A model generated the notes under the pieces. That model was not told the DNA's origin and made no database searches. It saw only the letters and a list, made by a program, of their open reading frames with translations. Shown here in pieces: positions 1-11,465 of a DNA stretch of 59,219 nt. Where the stretch lies: NCBI RefSeq assembly GCF_023555415.1, contig NZ_JAKRYL010000026.1, forward strand, positions 1-59,219, read 5' to 3'. This DNA comes from Halalkalibacter alkaliphilus (GTDB taxonomy: Bacteria; Bacillota; Bacilli; Bacillales; Bacillaceae_D). The position numbers and the translations under genes were made by a program. How positions within the stretch are numbered: position 1 is the first letter of the stretch; the number at the start of each line of letters is the position of its first letter.

Positions 1-25
1 CGTGTCGTCTCATGGCGACTTTTGT

Positions 26-54
26 ATCATAACAAAACCAAATTGTAATGTCAA
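26..54 (-). promoter_or_regulatory. Strong SigA promoter, downstream member of a tandem pair (rrn-like P2)
   Basis: On the minus strand a perfect -35 TTGACA (49-54) and a -10 TATGAT (26-31) are separated by exactly 17 bp. The sequence just downstream contains GTCGCC...GACGAC, also found after the other promoter of the pair. It points off the left edge, where B. subtilis has an rRNA operon after lysS. The promoter is seen; the rRNA target is inferred. Confidence 0.7.
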
Positions 55-96
55 CTTGTTTTTGAATTTCTTTAAGTCGTCTTGGCGACAAGAAAT

Positions 97-125
97 AATA
101 TAACATCCCTGTATTTTTATTGCAA
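97..125 (-). promoter_or_regulatory. SigA promoter, upstream member of a tandem pair (rrn-like P1)
   Basis: On the minus strand the -35 is TTGCAA (120-125), the spacer 17 bp and the -10 TATATT (97-102). It lies 71 bp upstream of a second promoter pointing the same way and is followed by a GTCGCC-AAGACGAC motif shared by both. Two close strong promoters with a repeated start-region motif are typical of rRNA operons in Bacillus. The rest of positions 1-261 shows no gene; the short reading frame there has no ribosome site. Confidence 0.65.
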
Positions 126-261
126 CCCTTTTTAAAAAAATATTTAAATTAAATATCCGAAAGAAGCTCAAAAATAAGTAAGAGGCATGAATCCAAGCTA
201 AATATTTCACTAGAACCATGCCCCTTTTAACTATCCCGTTTTCAAAAGAAAACTAGAGCAT

Positions 262-1785
<1,524 letters not shown>

Positions 1786-1820
1786 TCATTTTAGCCTATT
1801 TTGTCTGTTTTTATATGTAG

Positions 1821-1853
1821 AAAAACTGCCAGCGTATCACACTGACAGTTTAA
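1821..1853 (-). terminator. Rho-independent terminator after dusB
   Basis: On the minus strand a 12-bp stem (arms 1840-1851 and 1823-1834, with two G-T wobbles) and a 5-nt loop are followed by a T run. It ends the folate/dusB unit, so lysS probably has its own promoter or depends on read-through. Confidence 0.8.
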
Positions 1854-1891
1854 TAATTACAAACGAATTATAGTGAAGTCTATTAGAAAAG

Positions 1892-2893
1892 TCAAACAGC
1901 AGTTGATTCCTCAGCCACTTGAGCTTCTAACTCATCTACAAATGCATAAAGAGTTTTTGCTACATCATCTCTTGATTCAAAGCTATTAATTTTATCACGC
2001 ACTCGACCGCTTCCGCGCATCCCTTTTAAATACCACGCTGCATGCTTACGCATTTCACGAACAGCAACATGTTCGCCCTTTAATTTGATAAGGCGATCTA
2101 AATGAATCATGCACACATCAATTTTTTCACGTGGAGTTGGTTCATCAGCAAGTGTACCATTCTCCAAGTATTGTATCGTTTGATAAAGCATCCATGGGTT
2201 CCCTAGCGCTGCGCGTCCAATCATAACGCCATCAACACCCGCCTCATCTAACATACGACGTGCCTCTTGCGGAGTCGTTACATCTCCATTTCCGATAACA
2301 GGAATGTTCACAGAGTCTTTTACATCTTTAATAATATTCCAATCAGCTTTACCCTCATACATTTGAACTCGTGTACGACCATGCACAGCCACTGCACTAC
2401 CTCCTGCACGTTCAACTGCACGGGCATTTTCTACAGCATAGACATGATCAGAATCCCAACCGATACGCATTTTAACTGTTACAGGCTTATCTACTGCGTC
2501 TACTGTCGCTGCAACCATTTCATAAATCTTGTTTGGATCAAGCAACCATCTTGCACCAGCATCACATTTTGTGATTTTGGGCACTGGGCATCCCATGTTA
2601 ATATCAATAATATCTGCATTCGTGTTTTTATCAACGAACTTAGCAGCCTCTACTAATGTTTCTTTTTCACCGCCAAAAATTTGTAAACTTAATGGCTTCT
2701 CACGTTCATCAACATATAACATGCTTAGCGATTTCTCATTTCCATGTAAAATCGCCTTATCACTAACCATCTCTGCACAGACTAAACCAGCGCCAAATTC
2801 TTTTGCGATTAATCGGAAGGCTGGATTACAAACACCGGCCATTGGTGCAAGCACAACTTGATTTTTCATTTCAATGTTCCCGATCTTTAACAT
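1892..2893 (-). CDS. dusB: tRNA-dihydrouridine synthase B family
   Basis: An FMN- and NADPH-dependent enzyme that reduces uridine to dihydrouridine in the D-loop of tRNA. The 333-residue TIM-barrel protein has the family hallmark INMGCPVPK, in which the cysteine at about 102 is the catalytic acid, preceded by APMAGVCNPAFR near the N-terminus. The ATG start at 2893 has GGAGGTG six bases upstream; an in-frame TTG upstream lies inside that site. It is the distal gene of the folate cluster, after yazB, in B. subtilis order. Confidence 0.95.
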   Translation of the reverse strand: MLKIGNIEMKNQVVLAPMAGVCNPAFRLIAKEFGAGLVCAEMVSDKAILHGNEKSLSMLYVDEREKPLSLQIFGGEKETLVEAAKFVDKNTNADIIDINMGCPVPKITKCDAGARWLLDPNKIYEMVAATVDAVDKPVTVKMRIGWDSDHVYAVENARAVERAGGSAVAVHGRTRVQMYEGKADWNIIKDVKDSVNIPVIGNGDVTTPQEARRMLDEAGVDGVMIGRAALGNPWMLYQTIQYLENGTLADEPTPREKIDVCMIHLDRLIKLKGEHVAVREMRKHAAWYLKGMRGSGRVRDKINSFESRDDVAKTLYAFVDELEAQVAEESTAV

Positions 2894-2923
2894 ACCTTTC
2901 ACCTCCAAAAAACGGTTCTACTT

Positions 2924-3121
2924 TTATAGCAATTGAAACTTTGATATATTTAATACTTTCGCCATCTGTTCTAGCATTGTATCATTTGGCTGCCTATTGC
3001 CTCTCTCGATATCACCTAAAACAGACACAGACATCCCTACTTGTTTTGCAAATTCTTGTTGCGTATATCCTTTGAGCTTTCGGTAAGCTCTTATTTTTTT
3101 GCCATAGTTTGTGGATTCCAT
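2924..3121 (-). CDS. yazB: Small XRE-type helix-turn-helix protein (YazB-like)
   Basis: A 65-residue protein that is almost wholly one XRE/Cro helix-turn-helix: the pattern YTQQEFAKQVGMSVSVLGDIE covers the two helices, followed by RQPNDTMLEQMAKVL. It probably binds DNA, but no target is known to me. Its start overlaps the end of folK by 31 bp, suggesting translational coupling. Position between folK and dusB is the same as yazB of B. subtilis. Function beyond DNA binding is not established. Confidence 0.85.
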   Translation of the reverse strand: MESTNYGKKIRAYRKLKGYTQQEFAKQVGMSVSVLGDIERGNRQPNDTMLEQMAKVLNISKFQLL

Positions 3122-3600
3122 TTTCTTACCCCTTCTTTATCTGGTAGTTCATCATATATCTCTTGAATTGTTTGTTCAAGGTGCTCTGCGTATAGAGTCG
3201 GATGAATTTCCATAAGTGGGACAATCACAAATGCCCTTTCCCACATCCTTGGGTGGGGGATAATTAGGTTCTCCAACATCATATTCTCTTCGCCATACAG
3301 TAAAATGTCAAGATCTATTGTTCGAGGTCCCCATCTGATATCTCTCTCACGCCCACAGCGATGCTCAATTGACTGAGTAACTTCCAATATTTCCCTTGCT
3401 GACTTTGTTGTTCTTATATGCACGACCATATTCAAAAACGATTGCTGATTTACGTACCCAACTGGATCTGTTTCATAAATCGACGAACGTGTAATTAGTT
3501 GAATATCTTCTCGACTCTTCAGCAACTGTATGGCCTTTTCCAAGTGGTCAGCTCTATCACCAATATTTGACCCTAATGCGATATATACGTCATGCTTCAT
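3091..3600 (-). CDS. folK: 2-amino-4-hydroxy-6-hydroxymethyldihydropteridine pyrophosphokinase (HPPK)
   Basis: Transfers pyrophosphate from ATP to 6-hydroxymethyl-dihydropterin, giving the pterin substrate of FolP. The 169-residue protein has the family start YIALGSNIGDR and the signature GPRTIDLDILLYG, whose two aspartates bind magnesium, followed by IPHPRMWERAFVIVPL. Its ATG overlaps the folB stop by 4 bp, as expected for a tightly coupled folate operon. Confidence 0.96.
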   Translation of the reverse strand: MKHDVYIALGSNIGDRADHLEKAIQLLKSREDIQLITRSSIYETDPVGYVNQQSFLNMVVHIRTTKSAREILEVTQSIEHRCGRERDIRWGPRTIDLDILLYGEENMMLENLIIPHPRMWERAFVIVPLMEIHPTLYAEHLEQTIQEIYDELPDKEGVRKWNPQTMAKK

Positions 3601-3959
3601 GATCTTGACCTCGTTATTTCTACAGCAACAGAATGATAATGTCCTGGAATCGGCGGATCCGGTTTTATCACTTTCACTGTAATTTCCTGTAACATTTCAT
3701 AGGCGCTTAGTAAATCACTCGCAATCGTTTCTGCAACCGATTCAACAAGCTTGTAGGGTTTTCCCTCCACTACATCCTTAACTCTTTTGTAGGCATCACC
3801 ATAATTAATGGTCGTTTGAAGATCATCTGTTGTTCCTGCTTTTTTTAAGTCTACACATAAAATTAAATCCACAATAAATCGCTGACCTAATTTGTTTTCT
3901 TCTTGAAAAACACCATGATAGCCGTAAAAAGTTAGCTGATTCATATAAATTTTATCCAT
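3597..3959 (-). CDS. folB: Dihydroneopterin aldolase
   Basis: Cleaves 7,8-dihydroneopterin to 6-hydroxymethyl-dihydropterin and glycolaldehyde, immediately before FolK. The 120-residue protein has the family opening LTFYGYHGVFQEENKLGQRF, a central INYGDAYKRVKDVV segment and a C-terminal VKVIKPDPPIPGHYHSVAV with the conserved lysine. It overlaps folP by 8 bp and folK by 4 bp, so the three are probably translated as a unit. Confidence 0.95.
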   Translation of the reverse strand: MDKIYMNQLTFYGYHGVFQEENKLGQRFIVDLILCVDLKKAGTTDDLQTTINYGDAYKRVKDVVEGKPYKLVESVAETIASDLLSAYEMLQEITVKVIKPDPPIPGHYHSVAVEITRSRS

Positions 3960-4761
3960 CGCTTACACTCCCACCTACTAAAGCATCCATCATGGTTGCC
4001 ATCCGAGACATTTCCTTCACATCGTGTACGCGCATAATTTGACATCCCTTCATAATCCCAAAACAAACCGTTGCTCCTGTCCCTTCTACTCGCTCATCAA
4101 CCGGGAGATTTAATGTTTTAGCAATTAAAGACTTCCTAGAAGTACCGAGCAGTACCTCATATCCCATTTTTACAATTAAATCTAAGTTTCTCATCACTTC
4201 TAGATTTTCCTCATGACTTTTAGCAAAACCAATGCCAGGATCTAGTATAATGTTTTCTTTTGAAACACCAGCACGTAAACATATAGAAATACTTTCTTCT
4301 AAATCATGAATAACATCTTTCATGAGATTGCGATAAGTTGGATCATTCCGATTATGCATCAAGATAATCGGAACTTTATAATCCGCAGCGACTTTTGCCA
4401 TATCCTTGTCCCATTTCGCTCCCCAGACGTCATTAATAATATCGGCCCCTGCTTCAATCGCAAGCTTGGCTACCTCTGCTTTGTATGTATCAATCGATAT
4501 CGGGACATTGATTTCCTTTGCAACTGCTTCAATAATAGGAATGACTCGCCTTATTTCTTCTCCTACCTCAACTTGCTTAGCTCCTGGTCTCGTCGATTCA
4601 CCACCGATGTCAATGATATCAGCACCATCTTCAACAAGTTTCTTACAACGTTCAACAGCAAGTTCTACATCTGTATATTTGCCCCCATCCGAAAATGAAT
4701 CTGGCGTGACATTTAATATCCCCATTATACGTGTACGCTTACTCTCTAAGTCCTTACTCAT
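3952..4761 (-). CDS. folP: Dihydropteroate synthase
   Basis: Condenses p-aminobenzoate with 6-hydroxymethyl-dihydropterin pyrophosphate; the target of sulfonamides. The 269-residue TIM barrel shows both signatures: ILNVTPDSFSDGGKY near the N-terminus and DIGGESTRPGAK about 35 residues later. The C-terminal part has GTSRKS, a phosphate-contact loop, and VRVHDV. It overlaps pabC and folB by a few bases. The joined pab and fol genes make both branches of folate synthesis co-transcribed. Confidence 0.97.
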   Translation of the reverse strand: MSKDLESKRTRIMGILNVTPDSFSDGGKYTDVELAVERCKKLVEDGADIIDIGGESTRPGAKQVEVGEEIRRVIPIIEAVAKEINVPISIDTYKAEVAKLAIEAGADIINDVWGAKWDKDMAKVAADYKVPIILMHNRNDPTYRNLMKDVIHDLEESISICLRAGVSKENIILDPGIGFAKSHEENLEVMRNLDLIVKMGYEVLLGTSRKSLIAKTLNLPVDERVEGTGATVCFGIMKGCQIMRVHDVKEMSRMATMMDALVGGSVSDG

Positions 4762-5624
4762 TCGCTTCCTCCTTTAAGGTCCGCTCTACTCCAAAGCTGC
4801 TTCCGATAAATATGAAACGCTCGCTTTAATTGTTCAGTTAAAATCGATTCCCCTTTATACTTCTTTCCGTTAAAAGAGGACAAGGGTACAACTTCTTGTA
4901 TCGAGTTTGTTATAAATGCCTCATCTGCATTCATTACATCGTCCAAACGATAAAAACCCTGCTCATACGAAATGCCTTTTTCCTCTAATACAGCAAGAAT
5001 AAACTGTCTCGTAATCCCATTTAAAATCCCTGTCTTAATGGACGGTGTATAAACAACTTGGTTTTTCACCCAAAAGAGATTGGAAACCACTCCCTCTGCA
5101 ACAAACCCATCCTCAGTTAAAAAGATCCCTTCCACTGTATTATCATCGCCTAATTCACGTTTTGCCAAAACATTATTCAAATAATGATGTGACTTTAACC
5201 GCATTGATCCTTCTGGAGTATTTCTCTTAATAGTTACTACTTTCGCTCGCTTCGAATTTACTTGACTTAAAGGGAGCGGCTTCATATAAACAATGACCGT
5301 TGGCTCCTCATACTGTCCTGTATACAAACCAAGATCTTGTGGGCCAGCTGATACATTCCACCTTACATACGCACTCTGTAAGTTATTTGCCAAAAGCAAC
5401 CTTTGAATAATCTCTAAAACAACTTCCCGCTCCATCGACCAACTTATTCCTAACATCTGCAAGCCGGCCTGTAAACGCCGAAAATGGTCATCCAATAAAA
5501 ATGGATGACCATCATCAACGCGAAACGTTTCAAACAGACCTAGACCGTACATATATCCATGGTCAAAAGCTGAAATTACCGCCTGCTCCTTGCTTACAAT
5601 CTGACCATTTATATAGACGAACAC
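4758..5624 (-). CDS. pabC: Aminodeoxychorismate lyase
   Basis: A PLP enzyme that releases pyruvate from 4-amino-4-deoxychorismate to form p-aminobenzoate. The 288-residue protein belongs to the branched-chain aminotransferase-like fold type [18 protein letters not shown] near the N-terminus, the probable PLP lysine in [11 protein letters not shown] (about K144), and [12 protein letters not shown] and [15 protein letters not shown] in the C-terminal half. It overlaps pabA by 16 bp and folP by 4 bp. Confidence 0.93.
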   Translation of the reverse strand: MFVYINGQIVSKEQAVISAFDHGYMYGLGLFETFRVDDGHPFLLDDHFRRLQAGLQMLGISWSMEREVVLEIIQRLLLANNLQSAYVRWNVSAGPQDLGLYTGQYEEPTVIVYMKPLPLSQVNSKRAKVVTIKRNTPEGSMRLKSHHYLNNVLAKRELGDDNTVEGIFLTEDGFVAEGVVSNLFWVKNQVVYTPSIKTGILNGITRQFILAVLEEKGISYEQGFYRLDDVMNADEAFITNSIQEVVPLSSFNGKKYKGESILTEQLKRAFHIYRKQLWSRADLKGGSE

Positions 5625-6205
5625 GTTGATTTCTCCTTGCCATACGTTTCTAGAAAATTCCTCAAGAGCTGCTTGCCTTCTGCTGTCATAATTGACTCTG
5701 GATGAAATTGAACCCCTTCTATCGGCAAGTCTCGGTGGCGAATGGCCATAATTTCACCTTCATCTGTCTCAGCTGTTATAACAAAACAATCTGGCAGCGT
5801 CTCTTTCTTTACAATAAGCGAATGATACCTTGTTGCCGTCAGTGGGGAAGGCAGCCCCTTAAAAATGGTTTCATTGTTATGAGTAATATCTGACGTTTTC
5901 CCGTGCATCAAGCGTTCAGCACGAATGACGTCTCCTCCGAAAACTTGAGCAATCGATTGATGCCCAAGACAAACCCCAAAGATCGGGATTTTTCCAGCAA
6001 AATGCTTAATCGTATCTAAACTTACCCCTGCTTCGTTTGGACTTTTAGGTCCTGGTGAAATCATAATAAAATCAGGGGAGAGTTCTTCAATTTCCTCTAA
6101 CGTAATTTGATCATTACGTTTAACAACTAATTCATGCCCCATTTCCCCTAAATATTGAACCAAATTGTACGTAAAAGAATCATAATTATCAATCATTAAT
6201 ATCAT
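5609..6205 (-). CDS. pabA: Aminodeoxychorismate/anthranilate synthase glutamine amidotransferase subunit
   Basis: Provides ammonia from glutamine to PabB; in Bacillus the same subunit (TrpG/PabA) also serves anthranilate synthase. The 198-residue class I amidotransferase has the oxyanion motif [11 protein letters not shown], the nucleophile elbow GVCLGHQ (cysteine at about 79) and the histidine-glutamate dyad in GVQFHPES. It starts 13 bp after pabB and overlaps pabC. A dual role in tryptophan synthesis is family knowledge, not visible here. Confidence 0.95.
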   Translation of the reverse strand: MILMIDNYDSFTYNLVQYLGEMGHELVVKRNDQITLEEIEELSPDFIMISPGPKSPNEAGVSLDTIKHFAGKIPIFGVCLGHQSIAQVFGGDVIRAERLMHGKTSDITHNNETIFKGLPSPLTATRYHSLIVKKETLPDCFVITAETDEGEIMAIRHRDLPIEGVQFHPESIMTAEGKQLLRNFLETYGKEKSTCSSI

Positions 6206-6218
6206 TAAAAACTCCTCC

Positions 6219-7676
6219 TCAACTCAAACTGACAATATCTTCACTCAACTCTTCTTCACTAGTCTCTAGCGCATGCCAAAGTGCTCTAGCTTTCTTTAAT
6301 GACTCTTTGTATTCATTAGCTGCAATGGAATCAATGACAACGCCAGCACCAGCCTGTACGTGGGCTTTTCCATTTTTGCAAACCATTGTGCGAATAGCAA
6401 TGTTTAACTCCATATTCTCATCAAATCCGATCCAGCCTATAGATCCAGTATAAATGCCTCTTCGCACAGGTTCAAGCTCTTCTATAATTTCCATCGTTCT
6501 CACTTTCGGTGCACCTGTAATCGTCCCTCCTGGAAACGTTGCCCGAATGACATCATAAAGGTCATGTTTATCCGATAACGTCCCTTTTACATTGGACACA
6601 ATATGCATCACATGTGAGTACTTTTCAATCACCATCAACTCATCGACTTCTACTGTTCCATAAGCAGAAACACGACCTAAATCATTTCTTTCTAAGTCAA
6701 CGAGCATAACGTGTTCAGCGCGTTCCTTTTCATTATTAATTAATGTCTCAGCTAGCTGTTGGTCTTCCTCCTCGTCCTTTCCTCGTGAACGAGTCCCAGC
6801 GATCGGTCTTGTACTTAACTCTGAACCATTTTTTTTAACCAATAGTTCAGGTGAGGCACTTACAAACTGAAATTGAGGGGTTTGAAAATAGCTCATATAT
6901 GGAGATGGATTTAACTTTCGTAATACTTCATACACATGAAACGGTTCAGTTACCATTTCTTTTGATTGCCTTACCGATAAGTTAACTTGAAAGACATCTC
7001 CTGCCGCTATATATTTCTTAATCTTTTCAACAGCTTCACAGAAAGCATCTTCAGTTAAGGAAGACTGAACAGTAGTTGCTCTCTCCTTCTTCTTCCTGCT
7101 TCGTACAACTTCCTTCTCGTTAGCTACTTTCCACTGCTTTGTATATTGTTCTACTTTCTTCTCTAGCATCTCACCCTCATGCTTTTGTCCATGAACGATG
7201 ACCCACATGACTTCTTTGTCATTATCATAAACAAACACTTCGTTAAAAAGCATAAAATATAAATCAGGTAATGCTAAGTCATCTTCCCCTATTTCCGGTA
7301 TGTTTTCGATTTCCCGGACAATATCATATGAAAAATACCCAATCGCTCCACCTTGAAAAGGAGGAAGTTCCGGAATTGTCTCTTGAGTATATGGCGCAAG
7401 AACTTCTTTTAAACTTTCAAGTAACGGCCCTTTTTTCGTTTCAATGTGCCCACCCTTTTCAAAAGACAACGTCTGTCCTTTTCCAGAAATCGTTGCAAAT
7501 GGTCTTAGTCCGATAATATGATAACGTCCCCCTCTTCCACTCTCTAATAGAACATGTTGAGGTTCACTTGCTGCTAATGTCTGGTAACTTTCAAACCACT
7601 TTTCTTGACTAAGAGAGAAAGACTTCACTCTGCTTGTCCGGTTTAATGATTTCGTCTTATTCTGCAATGCCTTCAC
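6219..7676 (-). CDS. pabB: Aminodeoxychorismate synthase component I
   Basis: Aminates chorismate to 4-amino-4-deoxychorismate with PabA. The 485-residue protein has an N-terminal anthranilate-synthase-like domain ([15 protein letters not shown]) and a C-terminal chorismate-binding domain with [37 protein letters not shown] and [19 protein letters not shown]. The called start is GTG at 7676; a TTG three codons later has GGGAG 8 nt upstream, so the start is uncertain by a few residues. It leads the pab-fol operon. Confidence 0.94.
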   Translation of the reverse strand: MKALQNKTKSLNRTSRVKSFSLSQEKWFESYQTLAASEPQHVLLESGRGGRYHIIGLRPFATISGKGQTLSFEKGGHIETKKGPLLESLKEVLAPYTQETIPELPPFQGGAIGYFSYDIVREIENIPEIGEDDLALPDLYFMLFNEVFVYDNDKEVMWVIVHGQKHEGEMLEKKVEQYTKQWKVANEKEVVRSRKKKERATTVQSSLTEDAFCEAVEKIKKYIAAGDVFQVNLSVRQSKEMVTEPFHVYEVLRKLNPSPYMSYFQTPQFQFVSASPELLVKKNGSELSTRPIAGTRSRGKDEEEDQQLAETLINNEKERAEHVMLVDLERNDLGRVSAYGTVEVDELMVIEKYSHVMHIVSNVKGTLSDKHDLYDVIRATFPGGTITGAPKVRTMEIIEELEPVRRGIYTGSIGWIGFDENMELNIAIRTMVCKNGKAHVQAGAGVVIDSIAANEYKESLKKARALWHALETSEEELSEDIVSLS

Positions 7677-7739
7677 TCCCGTCTCGATTTCCTTTTTGTC
7701 TATTCTACATGAGAACTTAAGAGAGGTAAAAACAAATTA

Positions 7740-7792
7740 TTAAAGAGTCTGTCCAAAAAGGGGTGATTTCTCTCTTTTTGGACAGACTCTAA
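7740..7792 (-). terminator. Strong hairpin terminator between the DUF421 gene and pabB
   Basis: A perfect 17-bp inverted repeat (7744-7760 and 7774-7790) with a 13-nt loop. The inner stem carries A5/T5 runs, so it could work in either direction. It closes the DUF421 gene and insulates the folate operon. Confidence 0.85.
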
Positions 7793-7812
7793 CAATTTCA
7801 CAATTTCACAAA

Positions 7813-8469
7813 TCACTTGCCAACAGTTCTCTTATCTTTCTCTTCTATAAAAAACTCCCCTTTCATGTAGCTACAATAAAAAATATCTTTAATTTGTTCA
7901 TACCCTCTTTTTGCTAATTCCGATAACAACCACTCTTTTGTTTTTTCAATGACCTTTAAGTGATCGTCTTGGATAACACCATCTTGGATTAACGGGAGAG
8001 TGAAGACAGAACTCGTATCTTCTTTCCGGAAAATTGATAAGTTTCCTGACCTTTCTAAAATAGCAAAATCAACCTGTCTAATATCAGAAATTCCTTTTTC
8101 TCTAAGTTGGAATAAGACATCATCAAGGTTGTATCTCTGCTTTCTCATATTTGTTTGATTGATCTTGCCTTTTTCTATAATCATGACTGGTCGACCCTCA
8201 ATGAGATCCCTAAATCGTTGATCTTTTAAGCTCACTGTTGTGAGTATTACTTGAATTAGGATTAATAAGAAAATAGGAGCTAACCCCCTCGCCATTGAAA
8301 CTTCTGGATCTTCAATAGCAATAACGGCAAGCTCTGCGATCATAAGAGAAACGATAATATCTAGTAAACTTAATTCTCCTAATTCCTTTTTTCCCATAAA
8401 TCTAAAAAACGTTAGAATGATGATAAACACTACAATTGTCCTAAGCAAAATAACAATAATTTCACTCAC
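7813..8469 (-). CDS. DUF421 family membrane protein (YetF/YdfR type)
   Basis: A 218-residue protein with about three hydrophobic segments in the first 85 residues (5-22, 33-52, 65-83). A cytoplasmic domain follows with the DUF421 signature RFRDLIEGRPVMIIEKG and the NLDDVLFQLREKGI segment. The family is common in Bacillus and some paralogs are spore-associated, but biochemical function is not settled. A GTG start follows GGAG at 11 nt. It sits alone between two terminators, between cysK and pabB, where B. subtilis has no gene. Confidence 0.85.
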   Translation of the reverse strand: MSEIIVILLRTIVVFIIILTFFRFMGKKELGELSLLDIIVSLMIAELAVIAIEDPEVSMARGLAPIFLLILIQVILTTVSLKDQRFRDLIEGRPVMIIEKGKINQTNMRKQRYNLDDVLFQLREKGISDIRQVDFAILERSGNLSIFRKEDTSSVFTLPLIQDGVIQDDHLKVIEKTKEWLLSELAKRGYEQIKDIFYCSYMKGEFFIEEKDKRTVGK

Positions 8470-8547
8470 TTTTCGTATGCTCCTTTCACATTCTAATCAA
8501 CTCTTATCGTTCCCCCCAAATGCAATTCAATGCACTTTAATCAACAC

Positions 8548-8582
8548 AAAAAGACTATGAGGCCTACCCTCATAGTCTTTTT
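8548..8582 (-). terminator. Rho-independent terminator of cysK
   Basis: A perfect 15-bp stem (8548-8562 with 8568-8582) and a 5-nt loop; the minus-strand 3' arm ends in a T run. It lies just past the cysK stop codon. Confidence 0.85.
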
Positions 8583-8591
8583 CGCTATACA

Positions 8592-9515
8592 TTAGTCTTC
8601 AAATTGATATAGTGGTGTACTTAAGTAACGCTCACCGTTTGAAGGAATAATTGCTACTACTTTCTTACCTGGTCCAAGCTTCTCAGCAAGCTGAAGAGCT
8701 GCATAGATCGCTGCACCAGAAGAAATTCCACCTAGGATTCCTTCTTCACGCGCTGCAGCACGTGCATATTCAAACGCTTGTTCAGTTGAAACTTGAATAA
8801 CTGAATCGTAAATATCTGTATCTAAGATTTTCGGTACAAATCCGGCACCGATCCCTTGGATTTTATGAGGTCCAGGGTTACCACCTGAAAGAATTGGGGA
8901 ATCTTGTGGCTCAACTGCTGCAATGTGAAGATTCGGGAAGTTTTCTTTTAGTACCCCACCTGCACCTGTGATTGTTCCACCTGTCCCAATACCAGAAACA
9001 AATCCATCAATTTGTCCGTCAACTTGCTCAAGAAGCTCTTTTCCTGTTGTATTACGGTGAATCTCAGGGTTTGCTTCGTTTTCAAATTGTTGCGGCATAA
9101 AGTGACCTTCTTCTTTCGCAAGTTCTGTCGCTTTGCGAATCGCTCCACCCATACCTTCTGGTCCTGGAGTTAATACTAGCTCCGCACCATAAGCACGTAA
9201 TAAGTTACGACGCTCCATACTCATTGTCTCAGGCATAACTAATTTTGCTTTATACCCTTTTGCTGCTGCAACCATCGCAAGTCCAATCCCTGTGTTCCCA
9301 CTAGTAGGTTCAACGATTGTAACTCCAGGCTTTAACACGCCAGCCTTTTCTGCCGCTTCAATCATTGCAAGCGCAATACGATCTTTAACACTGCTTCCTG
9401 GATTCATATACTCTAATTTCAAATAAACATCTGCATGCTTATCTGATACAAGACGATTTAATTTAACTAATGGTGTTTGGCCGATAAGTTCTGTAACTGA
9501 ATTTACAACTGTCAT
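8592..9515 (-). CDS. cysK: Cysteine synthase (O-acetylserine thiol-lyase)
   Basis: Makes cysteine from O-acetylserine and sulfide with PLP. From the ATG at 9515 the protein is 307 residues. It has the PLP lysine in NPGSSVKDR (K44), the phosphate- and substrate-binding TSGNTGIG loop (about 71-78) and the GTGGTITG glycine loop. The start is fixed by GAGGAGG 9 nt upstream; the open frame continues 26 codons further but passes through the promoter. It is monocistronic, with its own promoter and terminator. Confidence 0.97.
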   Translation of the reverse strand: MTVVNSVTELIGQTPLVKLNRLVSDKHADVYLKLEYMNPGSSVKDRIALAMIEAAEKAGVLKPGVTIVEPTSGNTGIGLAMVAAAKGYKAKLVMPETMSMERRNLLRAYGAELVLTPGPEGMGGAIRKATELAKEEGHFMPQQFENEANPEIHRNTTGKELLEQVDGQIDGFVSGIGTGGTITGAGGVLKENFPNLHIAAVEPQDSPILSGGNPGPHKIQGIGAGFVPKILDTDIYDSVIQVSTEQAFEYARAAAREEGILGGISSGAAIYAALQLAEKLGPGKKVVAIIPSNGERYLSTPLYQFED

Positions 9516-9564
9516 AAATGACGCCTCCTCAATCCCTAGTAACTTTATTGGTTTTATTAAGATT

Positions 9565-9593
9565 ATAGTATCAGACGTTTTCTGATAAGTCAA
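9565..9593 (-). promoter_or_regulatory. cysK promoter with an embedded inverted repeat
   Basis: On the minus strand -35 TTGACT (9588-9593), 17-bp spacer and -10 TACTAT (9565-9570). The spacer is filled by the palindrome ATCAGA-N5-TCTGAT (9570-9586), a good position for a repressor. B. subtilis controls cysK through CymR, but I cannot say that this is a CymR site. Confidence 0.6.
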
Positions 9594-9644
9594 TCAACAT
9601 GTTACAATTTCCCTATTTTTTTCAGGTGAGGTTTATTAGTTGTT

Positions 9645-10520
9645 TTATGCTTGCTCTAATAATTCTTTTAATTCCTCAGCTGTTAATTTATACACTTCGT
9701 TACAGAAATGACAAACGGTTTCTGCACCTCCATCTTCATCAATCATCGCCTGAATTTCGTCTTTCCCTAAACTGATAATGGCATTTTCAACTCGCTCTTT
9801 CGAACATTGGCATTTAAATGCAATTGGTAACTTATCAAGGATTTTCACATTGTCATCACCAAGTAGTGCATAAAGCATTTCTTCTGGCGGCATGCCAGCC
9901 TCTACCAGCTTTGAAATCGGAGGGATCGAGGAAAGACGTTTTTCAATCTCATCAATTATTTGATCATCAGCTCCCGGCATGATTTGAATGATAAATCCAC
10001 CTGCTGCTAAAATCGAATTATCCGGGTTAACAAGCACTCCTACACCAACAGAGGATGGCGTTTGTTCAGACGATGCAAAATAATACGTAAAATCTTCTCC
10101 TAGTTCACCTGAGACGAGGGGTACACTACCTGTGAAATTCTCTTTTAATCCTAAATCTTTTACAACGGAAAGAAACCCATCTGTACCAACAGCACGCGCA
10201 ACATCCAGTTTTCCTTGGCTATTTAAGTCGAAGTGAGTTTGCGGATTTGTTACATACCCTCTTGTCTCGCCTTTTGTATTAGCATCAATCACGATCGCCC
10301 CGATTGGACCTTTCCCTTCAATTTTGACCGTTAGCTTTGAATTACCCTTTAGCATCGTTGCCATCATCGTACTGGCCATCATCGCACGACCTAAGGCAGC
10401 GGACGCTGTAGGCCATGTTCCTTGCCGTCTAACTGCTTCATTGACCATATTTGTTGCAACTAATGAGTACGCTCTTACTTTTCCTTCAAATCCAATAGCT
10501 TTAATTAAATAATCTTCCAT
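9645..10520 (-). CDS. hslO: 33 kDa redox-regulated chaperone Hsp33
   Basis: A holdase chaperone switched on by oxidation in the cytosol. The protein is about 291 residues. Its C-terminal redox switch is intact: a CQC pair followed about 30 residues later by CHFC, the four zinc-binding cysteines. I prefer the second in-frame ATG (MEDYLIKA) because it matches the family N-terminus; the ATG two codons earlier is possible. It follows coaX by 15-20 bp, so the two are co-transcribed. The yacD gene found after it in B. subtilis is missing. Confidence 0.94.
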   Translation of the reverse strand: MEDYLIKAIGFEGKVRAYSLVATNMVNEAVRRQGTWPTASAALGRAMMASTMMATMLKGNSKLTVKIEGKGPIGAIVIDANTKGETRGYVTNPQTHFDLNSQGKLDVARAVGTDGFLSVVKDLGLKENFTGSVPLVSGELGEDFTYYFASSEQTPSSVGVGVLVNPDNSILAAGGFIIQIMPGADDQIIDEIEKRLSSIPPISKLVEAGMPPEEMLYALLGDDNVKILDKLPIAFKCQCSKERVENAIISLGKDEIQAMIDEDGGAETVCHFCNEVYKLTAEELKELLEQA

Positions 10521-10540
10521 AATCATATTTCCCTTCTTTT

Positions 10541-11305
10541 TTAAGCATTTTTTTCGTAAATCATTTGTAACCCTTTTAGCGTTAAGTACGGTTCGACTAC
10601 ATCAATAGTCTCTGTTTCCGAGGCTATTAATGAAGCCATTCCCCCTGTTGCAATGACTGTTGGAACCGTACTAGCTTGGGCTTTCATTCTGTTAACAATA
10701 CCGTCTACTTGGCCTACATAACCGTAAAATATTCCCGCTTGCATCGCGTGGACAGTATTTGTTCCAAGTATATTCTTTGGCTTTGCTATTTCAATTCTTG
10801 GTAATTTCGATGCTCTTGTATATAATGCTTCTGTTGAAATTGAAATCCCTGGTGAGATAGCTCCACCCATATATTGTCTATCCTCATTAATGTAGCAATA
10901 TGTCGTCGCTGTACCAAAGTCAACAACGATAAGCGGACTGCCATAAAGGTGAATAGCTGCAACTGCATTCACAATTCGATCCGCGCCTACTTCTTTTGGA
11001 TTGTCATATTTAACATTTAAGCCAGTCTTAATACCCGGACCAATGACCATTGGTTTAATGCCGAAATACTTTTTACACATTAGTTCTAACGTGTACATGA
11101 TCGGGGGAACGACTGAAGAAATAATAATTCCCTCTATTTCTCCAAACGATAATTTTTCATGTTCGAATAACCCTTTTAATGACATGGCCCACTCATCTTC
11201 TGTCTTTTGCCTACTTGTTGCAATTCGCCAATGATAGCGTAACTCTTTCCCCTTATAGACACCTAGTACGATGTTTGTATTTCCTACATCTACTACCATT
11301 ATCAT
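10541..11305 (-). CDS. coaX: Type III pantothenate kinase
   Basis: Phosphorylates pantothenate in the first step of coenzyme A synthesis. The 254-residue protein of the ASKHA fold has the N-terminal phosphate loop [24 protein letters not shown] in the middle and VDFGTATTY, the motifs of the CoaX type rather than the CoaA type. GGTGAG lies 6 nt before the ATG at 11305. It lies between ftsH and hslO, as in B. subtilis. Confidence 0.95.
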   Translation of the reverse strand: MIMVVDVGNTNIVLGVYKGKELRYHWRIATSRQKTEDEWAMSLKGLFEHEKLSFGEIEGIIISSVVPPIMYTLELMCKKYFGIKPMVIGPGIKTGLNVKYDNPKEVGADRIVNAVAAIHLYGSPLIVVDFGTATTYCYINEDRQYMGGAISPGISISTEALYTRASKLPRIEIAKPKNILGTNTVHAMQAGIFYGYVGQVDGIVNRMKAQASTVPTVIATGGMASLIASETETIDVVEPYLTLKGLQMIYEKNA

Positions 11306-11465
11306 ATGTACTCACCGCCAACTTCTCTCTATACTAAAGGCTATCTCTCCTATTTTGTGCAAATCAACACAATAACAGACAGACCAATTTTAATTTACCA
11401 ATGTTCATTATAAAACAAGCAACATTTTTATGCTTCCATTTGGACTTGCAGATTGTCCCACAGCG

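Noticed and set aside
10-219. 69-aa frame at the left edge
   Set aside because: It runs through the tandem promoters and has no ribosome site.
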